Part shown: positions 25,833-34,645 of the stretch, one piece after another
How positions within the stretch are numbered: position 1 is the stretch's first letter
Layout: every line of letters starts with the position of its first letter
Source: an uncultured Lachnospiraceae bacterium
GTDB lineage: Bacteria > Bacillota > Clostridia > Lachnospirales > Lachnospiraceae
Length of the DNA: 64,000 nucleotides
Reading direction: 5' to 3'
Assembly (NCBI GenBank): GCA_910578345.1
Contig: CAJTRA010000013.1
Coordinates: 29,846 to 93,845 of the forward strand
Position numbers and translations under genes: made by a program
Notes under the pieces: generated by a model
Databases searched by the model: none
Seen by the model: only the letters and a program-made list of their open reading frames with translations
Told to the model about the DNA's origin: nothing

Positions 25833-27230
25833 ATGAAAAAGAAAGTAATCTATGCAATGACAGGCGTTCTTGCAGCCATGACGATTCTTAGCGGTTGCGG
25901 CGGGAATCAGGGACAGAGCAGTGAGGATACGCCGGCTGCATCTGGCGAGACGACTGAGGCGGCTGAGAGCGAAGCTCCTGCGGCGGAGGATACGGCTGCA
26001 GAAGAGGCAGAGCCGGCTGCAGAGGACAGCGCTGACGGCAAGGTAGAGATCGTCTACACATCCAGAGGAAATGCAGATGAGATCAAGGTGTATCAGCAGG
26101 CGGTAGACGCCTTCAACGAGGCACAGGACAGGATCCATGTTACCTTTGAAGCATCTCCGTCCGATGGTTATAGCCAGCAGTTGATCACACAGCTTGCAGG
26201 CGGAACGGCGGCGGACGTGATCTTCGTGGAGGATCTGGTTATCAGCCAGTTAGTCAAGAATGGAACAGTAGCAAATCTAAGAGATTTTCTTGCGTCAGAC
26301 GCTTCTTACATAAAAGAGACTGACTTCGATGACAGTGTCTGGGGCGCATCCAGAACAGACGACGGTGTCTATGGCCTGTCGGTAGACTGTAATCCTATGG
26401 TACTTTATTATTCCCCCAAGATGCTCAGTGAGTTAGGATGTGACGATCCTCAGGAACTGTTTGAGAAAGGGGAATGGAACTGGGAAAACTTCGATAAGAT
26501 CTGTAATACCCTTAAAGAGAATGGCAAGAGCGGCATGATCCAGGGCGGCGATAATATCAGACTTTATAACTGGGTATTTGCCAATGGCGGAAGCATCTGG
26601 GATGGCGATACTTACAAATTTGATGATAAGGCGAAAGAAGCTCTGCAGTATATCTGTGACGGCTTGAAAGACGGTAAGTTCGTATACGGCGGAACGCTGC
26701 CCAACGGACAGGGTGAAGATGCCATGTTTATGTCCGGACAGACTGGCTTTATCGCAGTAGGCCGCTGGCTGACCAAAACGTTCTATAATGAAGGGATCGA
26801 TTTCGACTATATCCCTTATCCTTCCAAAGATGGCAAACAGTATGCACCGGCACAGGTTTGCTGTGGTTATCTGAGTGTTAACGCAAAGTCCGAGCATTTG
26901 GATGAGGCGATGGAGTTTGTTTCTTTCTACTGTGGAACAGAAGGACAGGCAGCCAGGATTGAGGGCGTCGGAACGAGCGTACCTTCTGTAAAGACACTGG
27001 ACGATCTGTTGACAGACTCTAAAGTACCGGAGCACGTGGACCATATCCTCAATGTGCGTGCGACAGGCTGGACTTTGGGAGATGAGGCGGTGAAGGATTC
27101 TCTGTATCCGGGATTCCTGGATGCAACCAAGTCTGTTTTTGAAGAAGCCTATGTCAATGGAGCTGACGTGAGCGAGGTTCTTGAGAGGGCAGAGCAGAAG
27201 GGTGCAGAGATCATTGCGGAAAATCAGTAA
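25833..27230 (+). CDS. Sugar ABC transporter solute-binding lipoprotein
   Basis: 465 residues from ATG 25833: 'MKKKVIYAMTG' signal and lipobox 'LSGC' (Cys at about 23), then a 45-residue Ala/Glu/Thr-rich spacer (EAAESEAPAAEDTAAEEAE) that keeps the domain away from the membrane, then a family 1 binding domain ('VEIVYTSRGNADEIKVYQQA', 'LAGGTAADVIFVEDLV', 'MSGQTGFIAVGRWL'). The divergent GH36 gene suggests that alpha-galactosides such as raffinose or melibiose are bound; that is inferred. Upstream in-frame ATGs (25776, 25801) overlap the operator region and lack a ribosome site; AAGGGAG is 11 nt before 25833. Confidence 0.92.
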   Translation: MKKKVIYAMTGVLAAMTILSGCGGNQGQSSEDTPAASGETTEAAESEAPAAEDTAAEEAEPAAEDSADGKVEIVYTSRGNADEIKVYQQAVDAFNEAQDRIHVTFEASPSDGYSQQLITQLAGGTAADVIFVEDLVISQLVKNGTVANLRDFLASDASYIKETDFDDSVWGASRTDDGVYGLSVDCNPMVLYYSPKMLSELGCDDPQELFEKGEWNWENFDKICNTLKENGKSGMIQGGDNIRLYNWVFANGGSIWDGDTYKFDDKAKEALQYICDGLKDGKFVYGGTLPNGQGEDAMFMSGQTGFIAVGRWLTKTFYNEGIDFDYIPYPSKDGKQYAPAQVCCGYLSVNAKSEHLDEAMEFVSFYCGTEGQAARIEGVGTSVPSVKTLDDLLTDSKVPEHVDHILNVRATGWTLGDEAVKDSLYPGFLDATKSVFEEAYVNGADVSEVLERAEQKGAEIIAENQ

Positions 27231-27270
27231 ATAGTACAAAGGGCTGTCAGGACATAGACAGTCCCGGACA

Positions 27271-27306
27271 GAGGCAGATATGGTTTACATGAGTCATATC
27301 TGCCTC
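27271..27306 (+). other. Intercistronic hairpin
   Basis: A perfect 12-bp stem (27271-27282 with 27295-27306) with a 12-nt loop and no T-run, between the binding-protein and permease genes. Such hairpins often protect the upstream mRNA and raise the level of the binding protein over the permeases. Confidence 0.6.
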
Positions 27307-27359
27307 GTCAGGTATAGCAAACGAGAAGGATGGAAATTCTTTTTGGAATGGAGGTAAGT

Positions 27360-28232
27360 ATGCAAAAAAAGCGTAGACTATGGGGATGGGCATTTGTAGC
27401 GCCCCAGTTGATCGGGCTGATGATCTTTGCAGTGATTCCCCTGCTCATGAGTTTTGTCATCAGCTTTCACACCTGGGACGGTATTGCGCCTCAGATGGAA
27501 TTCGTTGGACTTTCAAATTACATACACCAGCTCGGAGATTCTGACTTTACCAAATCACTTACCAATACGGTAGTCTATTCATTAATGTTTATTCCGATCG
27601 ATATGATCCTGGCTTTGGCGCTTGCGCTGGCAGTGCAGAAGATCAAGGGCAAGACACTGTACAGACTGTTCTATTTCATGCCGGTGGTTACAGGATCTGT
27701 CTCCGTGGGTGTGATTTGGACATGGATCTTTAACGGAGATTTTGGACTGATCAATTCTGCCCTGGCGGCGATCGGCATCACAGGGCCGAAATGGCTGACG
27801 GATCCGAAGATGGTATTATTCTCGATCGTGATCGTTTCCGTCTGGTGGAACGTTGGGTATAATATGGTGCTCTTACTGGCCGGACTGCAGAATGTACCGG
27901 AAGTATACTATGAGGCGGCGCAGATCGACGGGGCAAACAAGTGGAATACTTTCTGCCATATCACGATCCCGATGCTGTCTCCGACGCTGTTCTTTGTTCT
28001 GATCACCACGATCATCAGTTCCTTCCAGGTGTTTGACCAGGCATTTGTCATGACCAAGGGAGGACCGGTAAAGGCGAGCTACACGCTGGTATACCACATA
28101 TACCAGAATGCTTTCGTCGATTTTAAGATGGGAAGGGCCTGTGCGGCTTCTATGATGTTGTTTGTTATGATTCTGATCATTACATTGATTCAAATGTATG
28201 GTTCTAAGAGGTGGGTGAATTATGAACAGTAA
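27360..28232 (+). CDS. Sugar ABC transporter permease (MalF type)
   Basis: 290 residues, six membrane segments. N-terminus 'MQKKRRLWGWAFVAPQLIGL' and EAA loop 'YEAAQIDGANKWNTFCHITI' near residue 190. Start ATG 27360 with TGGAGG upstream. Its end overlaps the next permease by 11 nt, indicating coupled translation. Partner of the binding protein at 25833; the ATPase is not encoded here. Confidence 0.94.
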   Translation: MQKKRRLWGWAFVAPQLIGLMIFAVIPLLMSFVISFHTWDGIAPQMEFVGLSNYIHQLGDSDFTKSLTNTVVYSLMFIPIDMILALALALAVQKIKGKTLYRLFYFMPVVTGSVSVGVIWTWIFNGDFGLINSALAAIGITGPKWLTDPKMVLFSIVIVSVWWNVGYNMVLLLAGLQNVPEVYYEAAQIDGANKWNTFCHITIPMLSPTLFFVLITTIISSFQVFDQAFVMTKGGPVKASYTLVYHIYQNAFVDFKMGRACAASMMLFVMILIITLIQMYGSKRWVNYEQ

Positions 28233-29055
28233 GAGATTGAGTGTAGGTAAAGTAATCGTCTATATCGTCTTAAGTCTTGGGGCGGTTATCATGGTGCTTC
28301 CCTTTCTGTGGACAGTGCTGAGTTCCCTGAAAAATATGGGGCAGACCTTTGCGGTTCCACCCAAGATCATCCCGGATCCTTTCGTGTGGGAAAACTATCC
28401 GGAGTCCCTGCAGGCGCTGCCTTTTGGACGGGCTTATTTCAATAGTTTCTATATTGCGGTTGTGGTCGTGGCAGTCCAGCTTCTGACAGCCTCTATGGCT
28501 GGATACGCTTTTGCAAAATTGAAATTCAGCGGTCATAACCTGCTGTTTGTATTGTTCCTTGCTACCATGATGATCCCTTCCCAGGTGACGATGATCCCGC
28601 TTTTCATCATTATGAAGAATCTGGGTCTTTTGGGAACACATATGTCTTTGATTCTTCCGGCGGCCTTGTTCAATGCTTTCGGCGTCTTCCTGATGAGGCA
28701 GTTTATCGCGGCGCTTCCGGACGAACTTGAGGAGGCGGCGATCATCGACGGGGCGCCGGTCCCGATGATCTTCTTTAAGATTGTCCTGCCGCTTGTAAAG
28801 CCCTCTTTAGCAGCGTTTGGTATTTTCGTCTTCTTAGGGCAGTGGAATAATTTCCTCTATCCATTGATCTTCTTAAACAAGACAGAGAGCTTTACGGTGC
28901 CGTTGTTATTGAATTTCTTTAAAGGAACTTATGCGACGGATTATCCGTTACTTATGGCGGGAACCGTTATCTCGATCCTGCCGGTACTGGTGGTATATAT
29001 GTTCTTCCAGAAACAGATCATCCAGGGAATTGCCGTTACAGGTATGAAAAACTAA
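28222..29055 (+). CDS. Sugar ABC transporter permease (MalG type)
   Basis: 277 residues. Typical MalG-like start 'VLPFLWTVLSSLKNMGQTF', six membrane segments and EAA loop 'LEEAAIIDGAPVPMIFFKIV' near residue 175. Overlaps the preceding permease gene by 11 nt; its ribosome site (AGGTGGG) lies within that gene. The operon ends with a terminator at 29060. Confidence 0.94.
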   Translation: MNSKRLSVGKVIVYIVLSLGAVIMVLPFLWTVLSSLKNMGQTFAVPPKIIPDPFVWENYPESLQALPFGRAYFNSFYIAVVVVAVQLLTASMAGYAFAKLKFSGHNLLFVLFLATMMIPSQVTMIPLFIIMKNLGLLGTHMSLILPAALFNAFGVFLMRQFIAALPDELEEAAIIDGAPVPMIFFKIVLPLVKPSLAAFGIFVFLGQWNNFLYPLIFLNKTESFTVPLLLNFFKGTYATDYPLLMAGTVISILPVLVVYMFFQKQIIQGIAVTGMKN

Positions 29056-29059
29056 AAAG

Positions 29060-29108
29060 AAAGTGTATGCAGCCCAGAGCATATTCTGGAAGCGGCATAC
29101 ACTTTTTC
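29060..29108 (+). terminator. Intrinsic terminator of the galactoside importer operon
   Basis: An 11-bp stem (29060-29070 with 29095-29105) enclosing a second small CCAGA/TCTGG hairpin, followed by a T-run. The next 120 bases (29109-29230) hold no gene that I can support. Confidence 0.85.
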
Positions 29109-29238
29109 TATGTGCACCTGGCGGCACACATTTCCAGCGAGTGTAAGTTCCGAATCCGTCTGGCGGCTTCTTCTCCTTCTGTGAGCTTGTTTCTCGAAAA
29201 ATCGATAAGGAATTCTTTTGAGAATTAGAAATATGAAT

Positions 29239-29267
29239 TTGAGTTCTGGATAATTTTATTATATAAT
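29239..29267 (+). promoter_or_regulatory. Predicted promoter of the SDR gene
   Basis: TTGAGT (29239-29244), 17-nt spacer, TATAAT (29262-29267). It leaves an untranslated leader of about 155 nt. Confidence 0.7.
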
Positions 29268-29303
29268 GACAATAGGATCAAGAAATTGATAGAGGAACAG
29301 GCA

Positions 29304-29374
29304 GATGGACAGTTTGAAAACAAGACCACTCGGATGGCATCCAACGGGGTGGTACGGTTTGGATCTGTCCTATC
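29304..29374 (+). other. Structured leader upstream of the SDR gene
   Basis: A rod of nested helices: GATGGACAG with CTGTCC(T)ATC, AAAC with GTTT (29317-29320 / 29357-29360), ACCAC with GTGGT (29325-29329 / 29349-29353), and GGAT with ATCC at the tip, separated by internal loops. No T-run follows, so it is not an evident attenuator. Could be a regulatory RNA; class not recognised. Confidence 0.4.
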
Positions 29375-29430
29375 ATTTTCTGACTAACATTCGGAAGGAA
29401 AGCAGAAAGAGCGAAAGGAGATAAAGATTT

Positions 29431-30267
29431 ATGAAAACATGGTTAATCACGGGGTGTTCCAGTGGAATTGGTGCAGGGATCGCAAAAGCGGTGTTGAAGA
29501 GTGGGGACCAGGCGGTAGTGACGGCCCGGAATAAGGACAAGGTACAGGGCATCGTCGAACAGTACCCGGACAGGGCTCACGCAGTTTCACTGGATGTTAC
29601 GGACAGCAGTAGTATCCGAAATGCGGTAAAGGAGGCAGAGGAAAGGTTTGGCTGTATAGACGTGTTAGTGAATAACGCAGGCTATGGCTACCGTTCCGCA
29701 GTGGAAGAGGGAGAGATTGAAGCGGTAAATACCCTGTTCCAGACAAATCTGTTTGGGCCTGTCGAATTGATCAAGGCTGTTCTGCCTGGCATGCGGGCGA
29801 AGAAATCCGGAGCGATCTTGAATGTCACATCCATTGCCGCCGCCCGTTCAGCAGTGGGATCGGCTTATTACGCTTCCTCCAAGGCTGCGCTGGAGCTGCT
29901 CACAAACGGACTGATGAAAGAGCTGGAGCCTTTGGGCATTAAGGTGATGGTCGTCCAGCCCGGAGCCTTCCGCACCCGGTTCTATGATGGAGAGTCCTTG
30001 CAGGGTACAAAGGCAGTGATCGGGGATTATGAGGCAACCGTAGGCAAGTCCCGGCCCGGAAATTTTGCCAATGCCCACCAGCAGGCAGGTGACCCGGATA
30101 AGGCAGGGGAAGTGATCGTAAAGGTGGTAAACGGTGACAAATATCCGGCAATACTGACCTTGGGGAAAGCGGCTGTTTCGGCGGTAAGGTCTGCTTTGGA
30201 GGAAAAGATTGCAGAACTTGACCAGTGGGCAGAACTATCGGCGCAGACGGATTACGATGAATCGTAA
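29431..30267 (+). CDS. Short-chain dehydrogenase/reductase
   Basis: 278 residues, classical SDR: NAD(P)-binding 'TGCSSGIGAGIA' at residue 8, 'LDVTDS', 'LVNNAGYGYRS' near 82, catalytic Ser in 'LNVTSIAAARS' and Tyr/Lys in 'YYASSKAALEL'. Arg at 'TARNKDKV' suggests NADP preference. The substrate is unknown; proteins of this length and motif set are often annotated only as oxidoreductases. ATG 29431 after AAAGGAGA. Monocistronic with a long structured leader. Confidence 0.92.
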   Translation: MKTWLITGCSSGIGAGIAKAVLKSGDQAVVTARNKDKVQGIVEQYPDRAHAVSLDVTDSSSIRNAVKEAEERFGCIDVLVNNAGYGYRSAVEEGEIEAVNTLFQTNLFGPVELIKAVLPGMRAKKSGAILNVTSIAAARSAVGSAYYASSKAALELLTNGLMKELEPLGIKVMVVQPGAFRTRFYDGESLQGTKAVIGDYEATVGKSRPGNFANAHQQAGDPDKAGEVIVKVVNGDKYPAILTLGKAAVSAVRSALEEKIAELDQWAELSAQTDYDES

Positions 30268-30306
30268 AAATGACAGATAGGTGAGCCGTATATCTGGGTT
30301 TTGTTC

Positions 30307-31374
30307 TTAGCCTGGCGGGGGAGCAGGCCGACAGCTTCCCCGCTCAATCAAATGAATCGGGGTGTGTACCGTGAGCGGACAGGTACGGCCCTGGATCTGT
30401 GAGAGAAGCATATGGCTGGTTGCAGCGCCGATCAGAGGGATATTCAAAGAAACAGTGGTCAGCGGCGGGCTTAAGAAACTCGTGAAGTACAGGTTGTCAA
30501 TGCCGATGATAGAGACATCCCTGCCAATTTCGATCTTGTGTTCCTGGAAAGCCTTGTAGGCGCCAAGCGCCATGCTGTCGGCCGCGAAAAGAAGAGCCGG
30601 AGGAAGTTTTCCCGACTGAATGATCGCATTGGTCATGCGATAGCATTCTTCCGTGTAGAAGGAATCTGTGATCCAGACCTTATCCGCAGGATCAATGTGG
30701 TCGTGAAGACAGTAGTCGATAAAAGCTTTATGGCGGTATTCTAACTGCCGCTCCCGCTTTCCGGTCTTAAAGTCGGTAATATAGTCGTAAGCGCCGACAA
30801 AACCGATGTCATAGAGTCCGAGAGAATGGAAATGCGCTATGGCAGTCCGGATCACTTCATGGAAATCAACCCGGACAGAGTCAAAGAGATTTTCTGGCGC
30901 CTTGTAATCTACGGAAAGCTTATATTTGATCGTATTCATGACAGGATGAAAAGGGTCCACACGAAGTTTACCCAGAACGATCAGTCCGTCTAACCCTTCC
31001 AACTCCTCGTAGGAATCACGGAAAGAGTGGCGGAATTCAAACTGGAAGGGCAGGGTGAGGCTGTTCAGAGTGGAAATGATGCTGGAGAAGATCTGATTGT
31101 AGTAATCGTCACAGGTAGTCTGGTCGGTCAGATCGTGTGAGAGGATTCCGATCTTCAGGACAGAAGGTTTTGCACTGTCAACCTGCGTGGAAAGATTCTG
31201 CTTCTTCCGGGATCTAAGCTGCTTTTCCACGTCATAGTTTAAGGCTGCGGCGGTAGAAAGGATCTCATTTCTTGTTTGCAGTGAAACAGAAAAATCGGAA
31301 TCGTTATTGAGTACTCTTGACACGGTAGCCTTAGAGACACCGCAGGCAGTGGCAATATCGGTTAATGTAGCCAT
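30307..31374 (-). CDS. LacI-family transcriptional regulator
   Basis: 355 residues. N-terminal LacI helix-turn-helix 'MATLTDIATACGVSKATVSRV' (listed here as residues 1-21) and hinge 'LNYDVEKQLRSRKKQ', then a periplasmic-binding-protein-like effector domain ('FDSVRVDFHEVIRTAIAHF', 'LLFAADSMALGAYKAF', 'DVSIIGIDNLYFTSF'). Its long hinge-adjacent insert and DXDNL motif resemble GalR/MsmR-type repressors of galactosides. The TTTACTA half-sites in its own promoter and in the GH36/importer control region point to autoregulation and control of that locus. Minus-strand start ATG 31374 with AGAGGAG upstream. Confidence 0.92.
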   Translation of the reverse strand: MATLTDIATACGVSKATVSRVLNNDSDFSVSLQTRNEILSTAAALNYDVEKQLRSRKKQNLSTQVDSAKPSVLKIGILSHDLTDQTTCDDYYNQIFSSIISTLNSLTLPFQFEFRHSFRDSYEELEGLDGLIVLGKLRVDPFHPVMNTIKYKLSVDYKAPENLFDSVRVDFHEVIRTAIAHFHSLGLYDIGFVGAYDYITDFKTGKRERQLEYRHKAFIDYCLHDHIDPADKVWITDSFYTEECYRMTNAIIQSGKLPPALLFAADSMALGAYKAFQEHKIEIGRDVSIIGIDNLYFTSFLSPPLTTVSLNIPLIGAATSHMLLSQIQGRTCPLTVHTPIHLIERGSCRPAPPPG

Positions 31375-31447
31375 AAAGGGTTTCTTCTCCTCTTAATTGT
31401 TATAGGATTCTTATCGCTGTCAGATGGCTTTTCGCCGCAGGACGGAT

Positions 31448-31477
31448 GTTTACTATATTTACTATAGTTTACTATAG
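31448..31477. promoter_or_regulatory. Triple tandem TTTACTATA repeat at the lacI promoter
   Basis: Three head-to-tail copies of TTTACTATA(G) at 31449, 31458 and 31468. On the minus strand they cover a TTTCCA-17-TATAGT promoter for the lacI gene, so they look like autoregulatory operator sites. Confidence 0.55.
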
Positions 31478-31542
31478 CATATCCGGCAGGAAATGGAAAG
31501 GCAGAAGTAATGATTCGGCCAGGGCTTTGCGGCATGAGAATT

Positions 31543-31571
31543 TAGACATTTGAGATCTTTCGTGGTAAAAT
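31543..31571 (+). promoter_or_regulatory. Predicted promoter of the receiver-Hpt gene
   Basis: TAGACA (31543-31548), 17-nt spacer, TAAAAT (31566-31571) with extended -10 TG at 31563-31564. Confidence 0.6.
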
Positions 31572-31616
31572 AAGATCATTACCTGTAGCCTGACTGGAGT
31601 TTTGGGAGGAGAGTTT

Positions 31617-32714
31617 ATGAATTTTGCTGCGCCGGAGGCGTCTGTGCTGATTGTGGATGACAATGAAATTAACCTGGAAGTGACGGCTGCGCTTTTAGAA
31701 CCGCTGCGAATGCAGATTGACCTGGCAGACAGCGGAAAACAGGCGTTGTTACTGGCACAACAGAAAAAATATCACCTGATTTTTATGGATCATATGATGC
31801 CTGTCATGGATGGTGTGGAGACGACGAAGCGGCTGCGTCGTCTGCCGGATCCTTATTATCGCACGGCGCCGGTCGTCGCCCTGACGGCCAATGCGCTGGC
31901 AGACGTGCAGGAGATGTTTCGGCAGGCGGGAATGAACGACTATCTGGCGAAACCGGTGGAGGCCAAAGATCTGTACCGATGTGTTCTGAAATGGCTTCCC
32001 CGAAAGTTGATCGTAGTCACGAAGAAGCCCCCGGTTTCCAATGGTTCGGGAAGTGCGCCGCAGACTGCGGGGGCTGCGCCAGAGACGCAGACAAAGTCCG
32101 GTGGGATAAAGCAGACAGGGGCAGGATCTCCGCCCGGCATCGATCCGGCTGAGGGGATCCGCTATACGGGCAGTGAGAAAATGTGGCTGAAACTGCTGGG
32201 CGACTTCTATAAACTGATCGATGCCAAGGCAAATAAGCTGGAGAGCTGCCTTGCGGACGGTCTGCTTAAGGATTATACGATAGAAGTTCATGCATTGAAG
32301 AATACAGCGCGGATGATCGGCGCGTCTCATCTGTCCGAATGGTTTTTCAAGATGGAGAAGTGCGGGAAAGCAGGAGATGTGGAGACGATCGAGAAAGAGA
32401 CGCCTGGACTCTTGCAGGAGCTGAGAAGCTTTAAAGAGATTCTGCGCCCCTATGGGGAAGAAAATGACCGGCATAAGCGGGAAGTACCTGTCTCGGAGTG
32501 GGTCACCCAGTTAAAGATCATGCGGGACGCCATGGAAAGATTCAGCTTGGATACCGTAGACGCCTGTATGCAGCAGATCGAACAGTACCGGGTGCCGGAG
32601 GGCTGCAGCGGATTGATGGACTCTCTGCGCGTGGCAGTCACGGATGTCAAAATGAAAGATGTCATGGATACGGCAGAGCAGATGATAGCGGTGCTGCAGG
32701 AGGGGACGAAATAG
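31617..32714 (+). CDS. Receiver-Hpt phosphorelay protein
   Basis: 365 residues. An N-terminal receiver domain (residues 8-125: 'VLIVDDNEINLEVTAALLE', 'YHLIFMDHMMPVMDG' with Asp58, Lys in 'YLAKPVE'), a Pro/Gly/Thr-rich linker (about 135-175) and an Hpt domain with His225 in 'IEVHALKNTARMIGAS'. The extra C-terminal about 90 residues are helical and unassigned. There is no DNA-binding or output domain, so it relays phosphoryl groups. Such REC-Hpt pieces normally belong to hybrid kinases; it could act with the kinase at 11664. ATG 31617 is 5 nt after GGGAGGAG. Confidence 0.9.
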   Translation: MNFAAPEASVLIVDDNEINLEVTAALLEPLRMQIDLADSGKQALLLAQQKKYHLIFMDHMMPVMDGVETTKRLRRLPDPYYRTAPVVALTANALADVQEMFRQAGMNDYLAKPVEAKDLYRCVLKWLPRKLIVVTKKPPVSNGSGSAPQTAGAAPETQTKSGGIKQTGAGSPPGIDPAEGIRYTGSEKMWLKLLGDFYKLIDAKANKLESCLADGLLKDYTIEVHALKNTARMIGASHLSEWFFKMEKCGKAGDVETIEKETPGLLQELRSFKEILRPYGEENDRHKREVPVSEWVTQLKIMRDAMERFSLDTVDACMQQIEQYRVPEGCSGLMDSLRVAVTDVKMKDVMDTAEQMIAVLQEGTK

Positions 32715-32721
32715 CATAACA

Positions 32722-32747
32722 AAAAGCTGCACGATTGTGCAGCTTTT
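32722..32747. terminator. Bidirectional intrinsic terminator
   Basis: An 11-bp stem (32722-32732 with 32737-32747, loop GATT) with A-run on the left and T-run on the right, between convergent genes. Confidence 0.9.
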
Positions 32748-32758
32748 AATAACGGTTG

Positions 32759-33628
32759 TTATAATTCTTTGCCCGTCAACAGTTCGTATCCCTGCAGGTA
32801 TTTGTCGATCGTCTTTTGCACGATCTCTTCCGGCAGAGTCCAGTCGTGTCCCTCATGGCTCTTAAGCCAGTCTCTTGCAAACTGTTTGTCAAAGGAGGGC
32901 TGTCCATGCCCCGGTTCATAGCCCTCTGCCGGCCAGAAGCGGGAACTGTCGGGAGTGAGCATCTCGTCGCCTAAGACAATGCTGCCGTTTTCATCCAGAC
33001 CAAACTCAAACTTGGTGTCTGCGATGATGATACCACGGGTCAGGGCATATTCTGCGCACTTCTTATAGAGGGCGATCGTGTAATCCCGCAACCTGGAGGC
33101 ATATTCTTCTCCCTTGCCGGGAAAGCGTTTTTCCAGATAGGCGATACTCTGCTCGTAGGAGATATTCTCGTCATGATCACCGATCTCTGCCTTGGTGGAA
33201 GGGGTATAGATCGGTTCCGGCAGCTTGTCGGATTCCTGCAGCCCTTCCGGCAGACGGATGCCGCACACGGTGCCGTCTTTCACATAACTTGCCCAGCCGC
33301 TTCCGGTAATATAGCCGCGCACGATACACTCGACGGGCAGCATCTCCAATTTGCGGCATAACATGCTTTTGCCGTCGAATCTCTCCTGCCGGAAGAATTC
33401 AGGCATGTCCTGCACATCCACAGAAATCATATGGTTCGGCAGAATATCCTGTGTCATATCAAACCAGAATTTGGACATCTGTGTCAGGACAGTTCCTTTC
33501 TTCGTCACCTGGTTGTGTAAGATCACATCGAAGCAACTGATTCTGTCGGTGGCGACCATGATAAGAGTATCGCCATTATCATAAATCTCACGTACTTTAC
33601 CTTCTTTGATCGGTTTTAGTTCTGTCAT
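32759..33628 (-). CDS. purC: SAICAR synthetase (purine biosynthesis)
   Basis: 289 residues: phosphoribosylaminoimidazole-succinocarboxamide synthase, joining aspartate to CAIR. Motifs 'IKEGKVREIYD' at the N-terminus, 'VATDRISCFDV', 'MLPVECIVRGYITGSGW' and 'IADTKFEFGLDE' are diagnostic. Start set at ATG 33628, which has GGAGGG 4-5 nt upstream on the minus strand; the frame is open to 33718 but that extension carries no homology. No other pur gene is nearby, so it is an isolated copy. Own promoter predicted at 33737-33765. Confidence 0.95.
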   Translation of the reverse strand: MTELKPIKEGKVREIYDNGDTLIMVATDRISCFDVILHNQVTKKGTVLTQMSKFWFDMTQDILPNHMISVDVQDMPEFFRQERFDGKSMLCRKLEMLPVECIVRGYITGSGWASYVKDGTVCGIRLPEGLQESDKLPEPIYTPSTKAEIGDHDENISYEQSIAYLEKRFPGKGEEYASRLRDYTIALYKKCAEYALTRGIIIADTKFEFGLDENGSIVLGDEMLTPDSSRFWPAEGYEPGHGQPSFDKQFARDWLKSHEGHDWTLPEEIVQKTIDKYLQGYELLTGKEL

Positions 33629-33736
33629 GTTTCCCTCCACGTAGATCTTGCCGGCGGTGCCTGCAAGATCTCTGAATACGTAACGGAAGTTGATCTTCCA
33701 TACGTTACCTTCGCTCATTCATAGACTGCTGCCCTT

Positions 33737-33765
33737 ATTATAGCGGATTATGGAAAAGGTGTAAA
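33737..33765 (-). promoter_or_regulatory. Predicted promoter of purC
   Basis: On the minus strand TTTACA (33765-33760), 17-nt spacer, TATAAT (33742-33737). It overlaps the last codons of the potassium channel gene. Confidence 0.65.
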
Positions 33766-34611
33766 GCCTACAATGCGATTGAAATCGTCCCAAAAGTTCG
33801 GAATCTTATGGTAGCGCATTCCCCTTCTGCGCTGGTCTTCCTGCGTATATTCTATGGGTTGAAACCGTATGCCGTCCGTGATCTCATCGGCATGATATTT
33901 CTTGTGCACGGCAATGGTCTGGATGCCGTTGCTGCCAGAGACCGTGATATTGATCCGAAAACGGCTCCTGGGAACAGAATCGCCTGCCTGTCTGTTGTGC
34001 TGCAGCGCTTTCTGCCATTCAGACCAGACGTCGAAATTCTCATCCTCAGTTATGGGGTGGAGCGTGTTGAAACAATAGGTGAAGTCATGCTTTCCCAGGT
34101 AATCGATCGTATACGCTGTGGTCACAGGAAAGATCCTGGCAATGACATTGCCGACATTGTGCTCTGTGACAGAGATCCGCACTTCCGGGTTGATGATCGG
34201 CGCACTTGAAATATTGATCATGCGGAAGAGCATTTGTCCGGCATCCGGATTGTAAACGATGTTTTTCGAGAAAACGACCGCTTCCTTGGGACATAGGAGG
34301 TTCGTTGTGAGCATCGACATCATCAGGGCAGAGTAGACGGCATAGAGAGTCGAGTGCAGGATAACGGTCAATTTAGCCAGATCATTTACAGGCGTCAGAT
34401 CGCCATAACCGATGGTGAGAGAGGTGATAAAGCTGAAATACAGATAATCCAGGAAGCAGGAATCATGAAGGGCGCCCATCCAGTAGTAGAAGACCGCAAA
34501 AATAACGTTTACGAGAATATAGAAGAACAGGAGGACGCCTAAGATGTAACCAAAGGATTTCTGTCTGATCCTGTCGATCCAGATATAGGTTATTTTTCTG
34601 GGTAATTCCAT
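33748..34611 (-). CDS. Kir-like potassium channel
   Basis: 287 residues with two membrane segments around a pore loop whose selectivity filter is 'TSLTIGYGDLTP' (near residue 65). A cytoplasmic beta-rich domain follows ('FRMINISSAPIINPEVRIS', 'TTAYTIDYLGKHDFTYCFN'), the layout of inward-rectifier-type (KirBac-like) channels rather than RCK-gated ones. It would pass K+ across the cytoplasmic membrane. Located between a MATE exporter (34 nt upstream) and purC, all minus strand. GGAGGCGCCC precedes the ATG. Confidence 0.85.
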   Translation of the reverse strand: MELPRKITYIWIDRIRQKSFGYILGVLLFFYILVNVIFAVFYYWMGALHDSCFLDYLYFSFITSLTIGYGDLTPVNDLAKLTVILHSTLYAVYSALMMSMLTTNLLCPKEAVVFSKNIVYNPDAGQMLFRMINISSAPIINPEVRISVTEHNVGNVIARIFPVTTAYTIDYLGKHDFTYCFNTLHPITEDENFDVWSEWQKALQHNRQAGDSVPRSRFRINITVSGSNGIQTIAVHKKYHADEITDGIRFQPIEYTQEDQRRRGMRYHKIPNFWDDFNRIVGFTPFP

Positions 34612-34645
34612 GGGCGCCTCCTTGTGACAGGGATCTGTGAGAGTG

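Noticed and set aside
29346..29356. GGGTGGTACGG resembling a T-box core upstream of the SDR gene
   Set aside because: Lacks the ACCGCG continuation, the specifier stem and a terminator; the downstream gene is not related to amino acids.
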